Positions 40,831 to 51,450 of a stretch of DNA of 64,000 nucleotides are shown in pieces; positions within the stretch are counted from its first letter, which is position 1, and every line of letters starts with the position of its first letter. Under the pieces are notes generated by a model, which was not told the DNA's origin, did no database searches, and saw only the letters and a list, made by a program, of their open reading frames with translations. The translations under genes and the position numbers were made by a program. This stretch comes from Limanda limanda (lineage: Eukaryota; Chordata; Actinopteri; Pleuronectiformes; Pleuronectidae). The stretch spans positions 21,727,590 to 21,791,589 of the forward strand of contig NC_083638.1 of NCBI RefSeq assembly GCF_963576545.1, in the 5' to 3' direction.

Positions 40831-42295
40831 GCCCGCACACAGTCCAGATGGATGGAGTGGACTGGGATGGGAACGGGTCGGATGGAGGGTGGCGGTGAGG
40901 AGGCGCGACACCAAGAGTCCACAACATCTGTCTGCCACTGGATGTGTCAATGAGAGGCATAGTGGGGGTTTTAAAGCGTTCACTTTGCAAGGATTTCCTG
41001 TGTTTGTGCCATATAGAATTAAAAAATCTGTTATAAATAGGCAACAAGTTATTTTAGAGGGGGAATAGAATAATTAATAATTAAAATGAGGAATGTGGAG
41101 CATCTTTTAAAGCTATAGTTTAGTAAAGGTTTCACAAACAATCTAATTCTTCATCAGGAATGGAACTCTAGTGATCACAGGTTCTCCTTCCTCTCCTTTT
41201 TCTGGAGATATGATGACTTTTTCCCCTTATTAAATTATGACTGTTCTTGTAAGTCTTTTCATTTCTTCACAATTGCCACTTTACTCTCAAATCTCAATTC
41301 ACTATGGCCCTAATGCTTCGTCGTGATATCTTAACAGCTGTAGCAGATGCTAATATTTCAGGTATAAGCTCTATAGGGAACACAGTTTACCTGTAGCTTC
41401 ATGGTTACTGCTCAGGTTTCACAACCTCTGTAGCTGTTCAGACACAGACGATCCACCTGCTGACAACAAAGTCCTCCTCTCCTGTTGAGCCAGTTCCTGG
41501 GTGGATATATGCACAAAGACCGACAAGTGAAACAAAACCTTTGTTTAAATATCTATATACTGTCAAACAAACACACCCTAATTACACAATTGTCCCTGCA
41601 GTGCAGCCTTCCCGCGGGACACTTTAAAGAAAGTGTTTACAAAGTATTACAGAGTTCCCTGCCAGCTGCAGTTACAGTTTTTCCATAATTCCAAGGATGT
41701 TTTGTTGTTTGAGAGGGCTTTTTTCTATGTCTGTATGTTAGGATTCATTTGATTTGTACAATAGTGAGATTTCATCGTTAATCCGAGCCCAGAGCTGTAA
41801 ACTGACGGTGCATTTTCCTTGCAGGTGAGACACTGAGGCAGCTGCCACATCATACAGGTGACTATCTAGCAAAATATATTGGAGCCAGCTCTTGGAAGCT
41901 AACTGACCCAACATGAAAGCCTGTCACTCCCTGCCTTTATCTCTCTCCAACAACTTATACTGTGTCAATCACTCGTGCTTTGTTTCAGCGTCTTTTTCAT
42001 TTCTGGATATTGTTATTGTAAAAGCCTCTCCTGAAAGAAATATAGGAAACAGACTGATAAGACTACAAAACCAGAGCGAAAACAACAAATGTGTCTGACA
42101 ACTTAAAAAAATAAACAGACTGAGGAGATCCAGTATGTTTCTGTCACATCTGACGGTGAACGATGACAGTAGAGGTAAAGCGGTGGAGCCACAGATACAC
42201 GGTCTCCAAGTGTTGCAACACAAACAACTGAGAACTTTAGAACAATAGTTTCTCAATCAGGCAGAGGCCAACTGCACTGTTTACCCACATCTGAC

Positions 42296-42454
42296 TCAGC
42301 AGTGGTGTTGGTCTTCTTTGAGCTCCTGTACATGCTGCAGCAGCGTGGCTGAGGAGAGGCCGTGCTGGGTCACTCTGTCGGGGCCTCCAGCTGTTTGCCG
42401 CAGGATTCCTGTGTTTTCAACAGATCCATCTCGCACAGTAGTCCGCCCATGATA
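42296..42454 (-). CDS. Candidate terminal exon of a minus-strand gene
   Basis: Acceptor gttctctcactaccttcacag is followed by 52 open codons and TGA. The end (QHGLSSATLLQHVQELKEDQ) is helical and protein-like. Only one of the three frames stays open through the exon, and it begins in phase 0, which fits the phase-0 end of the exon candidate at 56085-56159. A second frame is also protein-like in the first half (MGGLLCEMDLLKTQESCGKQ) and stops where the other continues, so an old 1-nt shift is possible. Family unknown. Confidence 0.35.
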   Translation of the reverse strand, partial: YHGRTTVRDGSVENTGILRQTAGGPDRVTQHGLSSATLLQHVQELKEDQHHC

Positions 42455-42892
42455 CTGTGAAGGTAGTGAGAGAACATGAGAATAGGAATTCAGTGTACAA
42501 GTTTAATTGCTCAATTCAAATATCATATCTGCTATATGTTGTGGATGGAAGCAGTCTCCACGTCTTGCTGCATAGACGTTATCTCTTACTGACTACACGG
42601 TGCCCTGACAGCCGATCCCCTGCCTCCTGAAATTCACCTTCTGACAAGAAAATAATACAACCACAAAGTCAGGCCACACATGTAACCTTACACAATTTCA
42701 GAAAAATGTTAAGGCAAATGGTATAATTAGGTAAACTGTTAATTCGGTGCAAATGCCAGTCTACTCTGAGCTGGTTGAGTCTGGGCACCTCTGGACACTT
42801 AGTTGACACACCTCTGCACAATGCACACTCTACTCCTGGACGCCTAGGGCACACTGCTCCGGGGCCTAGGGTACAGCCTGCCGAAGCATGAG

Positions 42893-42893
42893 G

Positions 42894-42954
<61 letters not shown>
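42893..42954. repeat. (CA)n microsatellite
   Basis: About 30 CA units. Confidence 0.95.
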
Positions 42955-42958
<4 letters not shown>

Positions 42959-44277
42959 CCGCTGTCACCTTCCTGTCACAAACCCATGGAAATGGCCTGG
43001 GGTGAAGTAAGGATAGGTGCCCCGAGCTTTACAAATCCTCTAGAAGGACAGAGCAGAGAAGTGCACTGCACTCACTCAGCTGCCTGCCCCTAATTTGGTA
43101 TTTCCACATAGATGACATATGTATCAGGGAAAGCAGGAAATGTCCTGGGTCGAGAGAGAGCAGCTTCCTGACAGGTGTCACCTCCAATCTGCACAGGCCT
43201 GCCTCTGATGTGTTAACTATTCAATTAACCAGCACATCGCGCTGAGTTGGTGCCACCACCTAATTACCTATGAGACCCTGGCTGTGAATGGAGTGAAATA
43301 TGTGCATGCGTGTGTGTGGATGACAGGTCACACATCATGTTACTGTTAAGGGTTCTTCTCTCTCTGAACCACCTTGACATTCACATAGAATATGAGGTTT
43401 GGTGTGTGCGTGTGCATGTGTGTGCATGTGTTTGTGTGTGAGAGAGAGAAAGAGAGGGGCAGGAAGTTCCCTTCCACCCTCAGTCACTTCTCTCCTTCCT
43501 CCTCTGTCTCTCACCACAAACCGCCAGTGGAAGAAATAAGGCTTCTTGCTTTGAGTAAAATATCAGGGCAAACATTAAATGAAAATAAAAACAGTATCAT
43601 TTAGACGTGTTCGAAAATTACTCCTGCCAAGTGGCCTCTTCATCTCACACCATTAAAATAATGAGGTGTCACCGGGCTCTCCTTCCATAGCTCCAATGCT
43701 GACACCCATCAAGACAAATCTATATTTCATGGCCACTTACAGATGTATAAATAGCCAAATGAGGTGTGCTAACCATCTATAAAACAGCACTAAAAGGTTG
43801 CCAGAAGATGGCGAGTGTCATGAGCCAGTTGTGCTGGTAATCAATCTGGGGTGAGAGGAGAGGAGAGGAGAGGAAAGGGAAGAAGCGTAGAGGAGAGGAG
43901 TGGGCTGCATTGCATGGCTAAGAGGCGAGGCACAACACGGCGCAACAAGCAGGGCAGTAAATCACATCTGCACGGCACGCTGGCCCCACTGACACACAGC
44001 CACTTCAACTGACATGGGGCTTGCTCGGCAGCCTGATGGATCACCACACTACACTCCATTAAAGGCAAACGGGCACGACAAGCACTGACATAACAAACAA
44101 TTAGTCACTGCTGTGGGTATGGGCTTTACATGCCTTGGGCCTGGCTGGTGATGGGCGCTCACCCCCTTCCTTGGGTACAGAGGAACATTATGTCCCAGGT
44201 TCCTTTGTTATATCAGAACTGTGCTATATCATTTATGATCATTACCAAGGACCCAGTCTTGTTTTTTTGCCAAATAG
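42955..44277. other. Unique non-coding sequence, possibly regulatory
   Basis: Contains tattcaattaaccagc and cacctaattacct words near 43,220-43,270 and attagtcactgctg near 44,100. No coding or repeat feature recognised beyond GA- and GT-rich runs. Confidence 0.3.
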
Positions 44278-44412
44278 AGTCTTGGAGCAGAACTGCGATG
44301 AACAAACCTATGAGCAGAAAGTGGCTTCGGTGTTTTGTGCAGATCCCCACTAGAACATCACTGACTAACTCAACAGGATTCGGGCAGTATTCAGGTAAGT
44401 ATTATTTTTTGC

Positions 44413-44630
44413 AGCGGGCGCCACAGTGGTGCAGTGGTGAGCACCGTTTCCTCATGGAAAAAAGACTCGGATGGTCTGGACCTTCAGCTTCTTGAAGAAG
44501 TGAATGTGAGTGTGAAGGATTGTTTGTCTCTTTATATTGGCCATGTGATACACTGGTGACCTGTCCTAGGTGAACTCTTGCCAACTGGTATTAGCTCCAG
44601 CACACCCACAACCCTCTAAGATTAATACAA
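44413..44630 (+). repeat. tRNA-headed fish SINE with LINE-like tail
   Basis: Begins GGCGCCACAGTGGTGCAGTG (tRNA-like box A context), continues with gtgagcaccgtttcctca, then gtgaatgtgagtgtgaagga, gtgatacactggtgacctgt and ttagctccagcacacccaca. This matches, in order, a very common teleost SINE whose tail resembles L2/Maui LINE 3' ends. Confidence 0.85.
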
Positions 44631-44639
44631 AATAAAAAT

Positions 44640-46149
44640 ATATTTTCCACCCAATCTACAGTAAATATGTCATGTAAATATTGCATATTTTCTGAAAAAG
44701 ACATTTAACCATCACATTGACACTAAACAAACAAGTCAGGCCACTCCCATTTTGCTTGATCATCTCTGATATGAGACCTAATAGTTCTGTCCTTTTCCTT
44801 GGGAATCTGTGTTGAACGTTTTCCTTATACGACTTCAACCCTGGTGGAGTTAATGGTGCACATAATCTTACGTAAGGTCTAAATAATAATAATAATTAAA
44901 AATGTCCTCCTTCCGTTGGTTATTTAAGGCAAACGACTTCTCAAACCCAGCTGGATTTTAGTCCTATCTGTCAAAAGGTGCTACACTTGGTGACAGAAAC
45001 CTGGGGCCTATATTTGGCATCATCACAGATGCCACTAAGTTATCGTCTCCACTTGATTCCATGACACTGTGGAAGATGTCGTTATAGATCCACAGAAAGT
45101 TCCAAAAACTTGCAAACTATACCAGTCTGCCAAAGATCCTTTTTTCTTGTTCTTTTTATTTGTGAATGAAATACTCACAAATTAAGGATATGTGAGTATA
45201 TCCGTCATAAAAATCTGTGCACTGCAGCAGGTGTAACACTTGACTGTCTTATGAGGGAGCTCAACCCAAATCACCCGAAACAAATCTTCATAAATGGTCA
45301 ACCTTTGCTCAGATAACACACCTGCAGTATTAAGTGTGGAGGCTCGTTTTATGTTGTATAGTAAAAACCTTTGTTTGTTACTAAAAAAAAAGCAGTAGGT
45401 GTTTTTTTATTCAGTTCTGTACTAAACACGTAGGGGGCAGGACTTGCATTAAATTGCAGGTTGTCTTTGAGAAATATAATCTTTTGATGTCACAGATTTT
45501 CCAGCAAGCTGTCAATCCACTTAACCACAGACTCTCTACACACAGGCACTTTTATATTGAGTACACCTACTTTCAGATATCAAGAGGACAAACACTAGAC
45601 CTTCTGCACTTTTGATGATCATAACCACAGCAAAAAACACACAACAGGTATGTAAATCATACAGGCCGTAGGGTTATATCTCACACAAGACACAGATGAT
45701 TAACTGTCTGTGCTGTGTGTAAAACACTGGAGGAATGGTGTGTGTGTGAGAGAGAGACATGTATACGTGTGTGAGATTAAGAGGTTTTGTGTTGTTAATC
45801 GAGGTCTGGCATAAGAGGGTGACATTCAGAGATTCCCATGGGCAGGGGTTGGGGGAGCAAGACTGAGGACTTGGGGGATTTGTTGTGTCTCTTGACTGGA
45901 CTTGTGGTCGAATCGAAAATGAGTGTGAAAGTAAGTGTGTGTACGGAGGAGCACCTTTACACTTCAATCACTGATGGAGGTGAGCTCCCCATCAGACCTT
46001 TAGCCACCTCCACTCTACTTCTGGTCTCCACTGGGTACCGACACCCATTATTTATCTCTCTCTCTCTCTCCCACTCGCACACTCTATCACACACACAAAC
46101 ACTTTAGTCCATCAGTACTCTGAGATGATCTCTCCTTTGTCTTGCCACA
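44640..46149. other. Non-coding sequence, nothing definite
   Basis: AT-rich, with short GT and TC runs near 45,740 and 46,055. No convincing coding exon. Confidence 0.4.
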
Positions 46150-46770
46150 TACAGGCATGTGTACAGTGGGTTGAGAAATCCAGCTCAGCAACAAGACTCA
46201 GACTGTGGCATTCGAGTGATGTCTGATTGGTATTGAGGTGTCTGAGCCTTACCCCGCACACAAGGCAGGTTGGATTCCTGCTGTCGATGCCAAAGTCTGA
46301 CCCTCACATCTGCGACCTCAGTAGAAATCCAGATTCATCAGACCAGTCTTCAACTGTCCTGTGACGTCGAGCCTGTGCCAACTGCAGCCTCAGATTTCTG
46401 ATTTGGCTTCGGAACCTGACACGGCCTTCCTCCGCTTTAGCTCATCCGCCTCAACGTTCAACATGTTGTGCATTCTGAGATGCCTTTCTGCACACCATTG
46501 TTAAAAATAGTTTTCATAAGTTACTATAACTTTTTTGTCAGTGTGCCAGTCTGGTCATTGTCCTCTGGCCTGTCTCATCAAAAGGCGTTTATATCTGCAG
46601 AACTGCCCCTGACTGTACGTTCTTTGTTTTTGGCACCACTCGGAGTAAAACTCTTGCGTAAAAAAGGCATGTGCCTCATAATCCCAGAAAACCAACAGTT
46701 TCAGAACAATGTGAACCAGCCCTTCATGCACCAAGAATCAAAGTCACTAAGATCATATTGTTTTTTACAT
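46150..46770 (-). pseudogene. Degraded Tc1-like transposase (mobile-element relic)
   Basis: Read on the minus strand, the phrases follow the order of a Tc1/mariner-family transposase found in many fish: caatggtgtgcagaaaggca, then agctaaagcggaggaa, tggtctgatgaatctggatt, agggtcagactttggcatcg, cctgccttgtgtg, and tcttgttgctgagctgg. Several frameshifts and stops break the reading frame, and parts of the middle are deleted. The ends of the element were not found. It is inactive and old. Confidence 0.85.
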
Positions 46771-47560
46771 GTGAAGACTTAATTCATAACCACTTCTTGC
46801 ATTACCCTAACCTAAACCAGCTCCAACTGGACAAGCTGTCCCCAATTGACGGTTTTTAGACTAAAATTTCCCCCAAAAGTAGACTGTTAAAGAAACTACA
46901 CAAGCACAGATCAACACAGATTCTCACCAAAACATCAAGTCCTCCCTTTCCCTGACTGAACCATGAGTCCAAATCATTTTTCTTACACCAAACATCCTTC
47001 CTAAATTTAAAGCCGTGCCTCTAAAGGATTCTCTATTTCCAGTCATGATGGCCTCTGCTCTTTTTACTGTCAAGCTTTTTCTTGCTATGTTCCCGCCTGT
47101 ATGGCAGCTATGACTGCGATCAATGAGAATCAGCAGAAGCACTTAGTCAGGTTGTCTGTCAGAGTATCTGTTTGTTATCTGACTGAATAAGATGGCAAGG
47201 TGATACAAGAATTAATAATGGAGCATGTAAGAGTGTTGACAACCACGGTGAATATCGCAATAACCCGTTGGTCTCCTTCAAGATGCCAGGGACCACGTCA
47301 AGCTGCTGTTTTTACACACAGCTGCTACTCAGCTCTTTCTGAATTCCACTATTTTTATGTTTACGACATCGGACCATCCCTGTCCATCTTATTTTATTTA
47401 GCTATATTCAAATCCTACATCCTCAAAGCCACCTGTTCATTAAGCAGCTGAGCTTCTAAAGTGCTGCAAGGCTATATCCTTAAAGGACGCATACTTTGGC
47501 AACATAGCACTGTGTTGTCTATGATAGAAACAGTTGAGCGGCGGATGTTTGCCACTAAAG
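46771..47560. other. Non-coding sequence, nothing definite
   Basis: No repeat or splice-bounded exon recognised. The minus-strand frame at 46924-47142 could be the remaining 5' flank of the Tc1 relic. Confidence 0.35.
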
Positions 47561-47760
47561 GTGCTTTCAAAGAAGCACTAAACTCTGGAGCTGTATATAA
47601 GAGTACAAATGTCCGAGTGAGAGGCTCCAGAGTCTCTCCTGCCAGCTCCCAAGTGAGAACTCCGGAGAATATTGGAATAAACTCGTGTGAGAACACAGGA
47701 GACGAGGGTGGTGTGATGACAATGTTTCTATCTCACGACAGACACAACATTGGAAACAAC
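47561..47760 (+). repeat. Dispersed repeat shared with 62137-62583 (partial copy)
   Basis: The segment ctctcctgccagctcc ... gagaactccggagaatatt ... ctcgtgtgagaacacaggag ... atgtttctatc runs parallel to the element at 62137, in the same orientation. Fragment only. Confidence 0.6.
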
Positions 47761-49589
47761 AAACAAACGGAAAATATCTTTTGATGAAAAAAATCTCCTG
47801 CTTTGTTGCTTATATGTAAAAGGCAACTTCGGAGAAAGTCCTGCAAACTGTCCTAGAACGCCGGGAGCTCAATGTGTTGTCACTTCCTCCATTGCGCCTC
47901 CTGCTGGTGAGACCACTGCCACGGCAATGACACTACGGGTGTGTGCGTTTGTGTTGTGTTCTGGTATGCATTGAGGCAAATGGTGGGATGGTGTGTGAGT
48001 ACCGGTGAGGATTAAGAGACAGATGTGTACCTACTATCTCCCTACAACTCCACTGGCACCTTAATGACACCAGCTCTAGTGTACATTAGATTATTAGACT
48101 CCAGAGTACAATATCCCAGACTGGATAATATTGTTTTTTTTTCCTCTGGCTGATGATACATTACATAAATAAGGAATAGTGTAACAGATGTCCCTCGGGG
48201 TAGAAATAATAAATCACACAGACTTGTAACATGGTTGAAAAATATGTGCCCACAAACACACCCACGTCCACAAAACATTCAGTGATTCATTTAGTCTCCT
48301 TACACCAAGTGAGCGGCAAGCAAGCAGAGGAAATGAGACCGAGAAATGGGGAAAAGGCGATTAGTGTGCATTTAACTTGCAAACATCATTAAGGCCTTGT
48401 TTCTAATTGTGTTGTTTTAAACGTCTGTGATCTGATAATGACTTCATTAGTGACTTGGTGCAATGATGACTCCCAGGGTTGAGAGGGAAAGAGGAATAAA
48501 TACAGAGAGGCAGAGTGTATTTGTGGAGGACACAAAGTGTGACGAGACAAAGGAAAAGAACAAACGGCAGAGAGTGAATCTCCGTCTAGATAGAAACCGA
48601 AACGCACACAAAAATGGAAGAAAGTGATACACGCAGATAAAACAGCACCAAAGGATGAGCAGGATAAATATAATAATAACAGGAGAACAGACAGGGCTAA
48701 AGAGGTGAGTGTGTGTGTCGGTTACTAAATATGTGTATTTCCTCTCTAATGCAGAAGGGGACTGCTTGAGAAGGGGAGAGGTCTAATCCATAATATGGCA
48801 GCTCGCTGCATGGCTGCATACATTACTGCATCAATCAGCGCTAAGCTGCAGTGTAATTTTCTAACTCCCTATTTCTCTCCCTACCCCATCACACAGACAA
48901 CACCCCATGGCTATTTCTGATGAGATTCAGAGCTGGAGAGAGGGAATGAAGGTGAGGAGGGGGAAGGGTGCTTATGGTACAACCTGCCTTCCTCTCCTCT
49001 CCTTCTATCCATCCAGCCCACTGATTAATTTCCAACTAGATTGCTTGGCCAGCAACACTATTAGCATAAAATTTCCATGGATCAAGTCCAGCTACGAAAC
49101 CCTTTCATCAAGTTACTTGTCAAACACAAAATTTCAAATCTTATTTTGTTTGTAATATCATTTTCATAGTGGGGGTGTGATGGGGAGAGGAATCAGGGGC
49201 TACAATGTGGCTGTCAACCACGTGGGTGGGTGGGGGGGTAGATATTGCGGGATTGTTATTCTGAGGATAAATGGAGTCATCAATCAAAATTAAAAAAGCA
49301 CCGGGTTTGGAATGAGATTCTGTGATAGCAGGCACTCGTAGGCACGCATGCGTGGATGTCTGCATTCATGTTCACATGCAGCAGTGGGCCCAGTGGCCAA
49401 GGTCAGTGCTGGATGAATGGTGGGTGTGCATCAGTAGGTTTGATCTAAACACAACACACAGGCTCTGGTTAATCTCTCATCCTCTGGTGCTTTGAGTCAG
49501 TAGCACCACTGTCATGTATTTGCATTTAACACCGGACAAAGCAAAACAACTCCACAAACTGTCACAATGACCGGCTCATTGGCAGCCAC
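47761..49589. other. Non-coding sequence, possibly regulatory in part
   Basis: Mostly unique. A plus-strand exon-like stretch lies at 48900-48955 (see findings). No gene identified. Confidence 0.35.
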
Positions 49590-49870
49590 CACAATAAATA
49601 AATCTGACCAGTGCTTTAATTACAACATGTGCAACACTGTCACTGGTGCCTTCCCCCCAAGCGCTACACTGTACCATTAATTATGAAAAATAAAGATGGA
49701 GAGCACTGGGGGGTTTATTTTAATAAGGCTAGAGAATCAATGCAATTTAATCAATCCGAGCTAATTAAAAAAAGCTATATTGTGAAACAATCAAGGTGCA
49801 TAAACAAGATTAAAATAAATGAGCTGTGCCAAGAGAGGCGTGCTCTAATTAAATGATACAAATTGTCATT
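49590..49870. other. Candidate cis-regulatory (conserved non-coding) block
   Basis: Dense homeodomain-type words: gctttaattacaac, ccattaattatgaaa, gagctaattaaa, gctctaattaaatg, with caatgcaatttaatc. Unique, no coding sense. This is one of the best enhancer-like stretches of the window. Confidence 0.35.
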
Positions 49871-50448
49871 CCATGGCTGTGCTCTGTTTGTTGACACCTT
49901 GAAGAAGAGAGCGTGACACGCCTGACCAGCCTCATGAGGCCCACTCCTACTGCATCTTTAACAGGATTCATTAGACTGAGAGGGCACATGGTAGGTTTCG
50001 TCCTGGCCAGACTGCAGACTTATAATCATTAGCTGGTGAACACAGTGTGGCATTGAGCAGCTACAGAGCCAAACATTTCCTGCAGAAGTAAGTGAGGACC
50101 ACAAACTGAAGTATACGGGTGAATATCAGACCCACATTCACCCGGGGGCCAGAAAAAACTTGAATAATAATGTTGCTCTATATGTCTGCCGGATGAGTGA
50201 AAACTGAATTGTTTGCTATCAGAGTCACTATATCGACATAAGAAATGATAATGTGTTGTTCACATTCAACATGTCTGTCAGGACTCAAGAATACACACAA
50301 TGTGTTTTGGTGGAAAACTCTGAACTTTAGTTTGTAAACGAGAGACAGTTACAAAGTCTAAAGTTACACAGTGTGATGTTTCAGTGTACTCTGAGATTAA
50401 AGCACAGGACCACAAAGTAATACAGAACAAAAAGAGGAATCATTATAT

Positions 50449-50617
50449 TGTGGCGTGCACTCATGGGTGTGTCCTCTCACCCAGTGGGTCGATGGGAAAT
50501 GTAAAGTCTGTAGCTATATATACTTCCCGTATGGGGAACATGTGCCTGTTCTTCCTGACTACTGATTAAACAACAGTAAGCAGTACCTGCGTCTCTGCCT
50601 TTCCTTGTCCTGCCACA
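50449..50617 (+). repeat. 5' LTR of the gypsy element
   Basis: 169 bp. Holds TATATATA at 50515-50522 and ATTAAA at 50565-50570, which serve as likely promoter and poly(A) elements. Same sequence as the 3' LTR. Confidence 0.95.
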
Positions 50618-50618
50618 T

Positions 50619-50629
50619 TGGTGACCCCG
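50619..50629 (+). other. Primer binding site (tRNA-Trp)
   Basis: TGGTGACCCCG, one base after the LTR, is the reverse complement of the animal tRNA-Trp 3' end (CGGGGTCA plus CCA). Confidence 0.8.
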
Positions 50630-50640
50630 TTTTTTTGAAC

Positions 50641-51450
50641 ATGTTCGAGGTGAAGGAGGATAGTGTCCCTTCCTCATCGGGGGAAGACGTTTTTTCTTCC
50701 CCGGCTCCAGTGGACCGTGTCTCCACGACGACCATGGCGCAGCAGCTTCCAGGATCGAACAGCTCCGCGGAGCACGTTAAGCTCCCGGAGTTTTGGCAGA
50801 ACGACCCCGCGCCGTGGTTTCAGCACATCGAGGCTCTCTTCCATCTGCGAGGAGTAACGGCAGACGACTCCAGGTATTTTTTGGTGGTCGCGGCTTTGGA
50901 CCAGCAATCCACCCGGCGCGTGATGCAGCTCCTGCGAGCCCCGCCGCTGCGGGGAAAGTACACCGCCATCAAGCAGCTTCTCCTCCGGCGCTACAGCTTG
51001 TCAGCCGCGGAGAGAGCGGACAAGCTACTGTCGTTTCCCGGTTTGGGTGATGGTTCGGCAGTGGACCTGATGGACGAGATGCTGTCGTTGCTGGGCTCCG
51101 AGGATGAGGGTTTCCTGTTCCCGCACATCTTTCTGCGCCAGTTCCCGCTGCAGGTGCGCGCAGCCCTCGCCAACTCTTCCTGTTTGGCGGCCGGCGACTT
51201 CCGTGGATTAGCTGAGGAGGCGGACCGGATCCTGCTGACTTCGAGGAACGTCTCCGTGCAGAGTGTGGCCGTGGAGTCCTCGCAGTCGACGTTGGAGAAC
51301 GAGGTTCCGGCAGTGACGGCTGCAGTCTCCACCCGCACACAGCGCGGCCAGCTGTGTTTCTTCCATCAGCGCTTCGGCAGCAAGGCGCGCCGCTGCGTTC
51401 CTCCGTGCGCGTTCCAGGCACCGGGAAACGGAAGAGCCGGCGCTCGGTAG
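50641..51450 (+). CDS. gag: Gag of the gypsy element
   Basis: 269 residues from the first ATG after the primer site. The first half has the retrotransposon capsid pattern ([20 protein letters not shown], then [10 protein letters not shown] and [14 protein letters not shown]). Near the C-terminus is the knuckle [18 protein letters not shown], a CHCC arrangement instead of the usual CCHC. Forms virus-like particles in the cytoplasm and binds the element RNA. It ends TAG 19 nt after a GGGAAAC slip site and overlaps pol. Confidence 0.93.
   Translation: MFEVKEDSVPSSSGEDVFSSPAPVDRVSTTTMAQQLPGSNSSAEHVKLPEFWQNDPAPWFQHIEALFHLRGVTADDSRYFLVVAALDQQSTRRVMQLLRAPPLRGKYTAIKQLLLRRYSLSAAERADKLLSFPGLGDGSAVDLMDEMLSLLGSEDEGFLFPHIFLRQFPLQVRAALANSSCLAAGDFRGLAEEADRILLTSRNVSVQSVAVESSQSTLENEVPAVTAAVSTRTQRGQLCFFHQRFGSKARRCVPPCAFQAPGNGRAGAR

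Noticed and set aside
42603..42655. Short minus-strand exon candidate upstream of the 42.3-kb terminal exon
   Set aside because: Its phase does not fit the 42.3-kb exon, and the open stretch is only about 16 codons.
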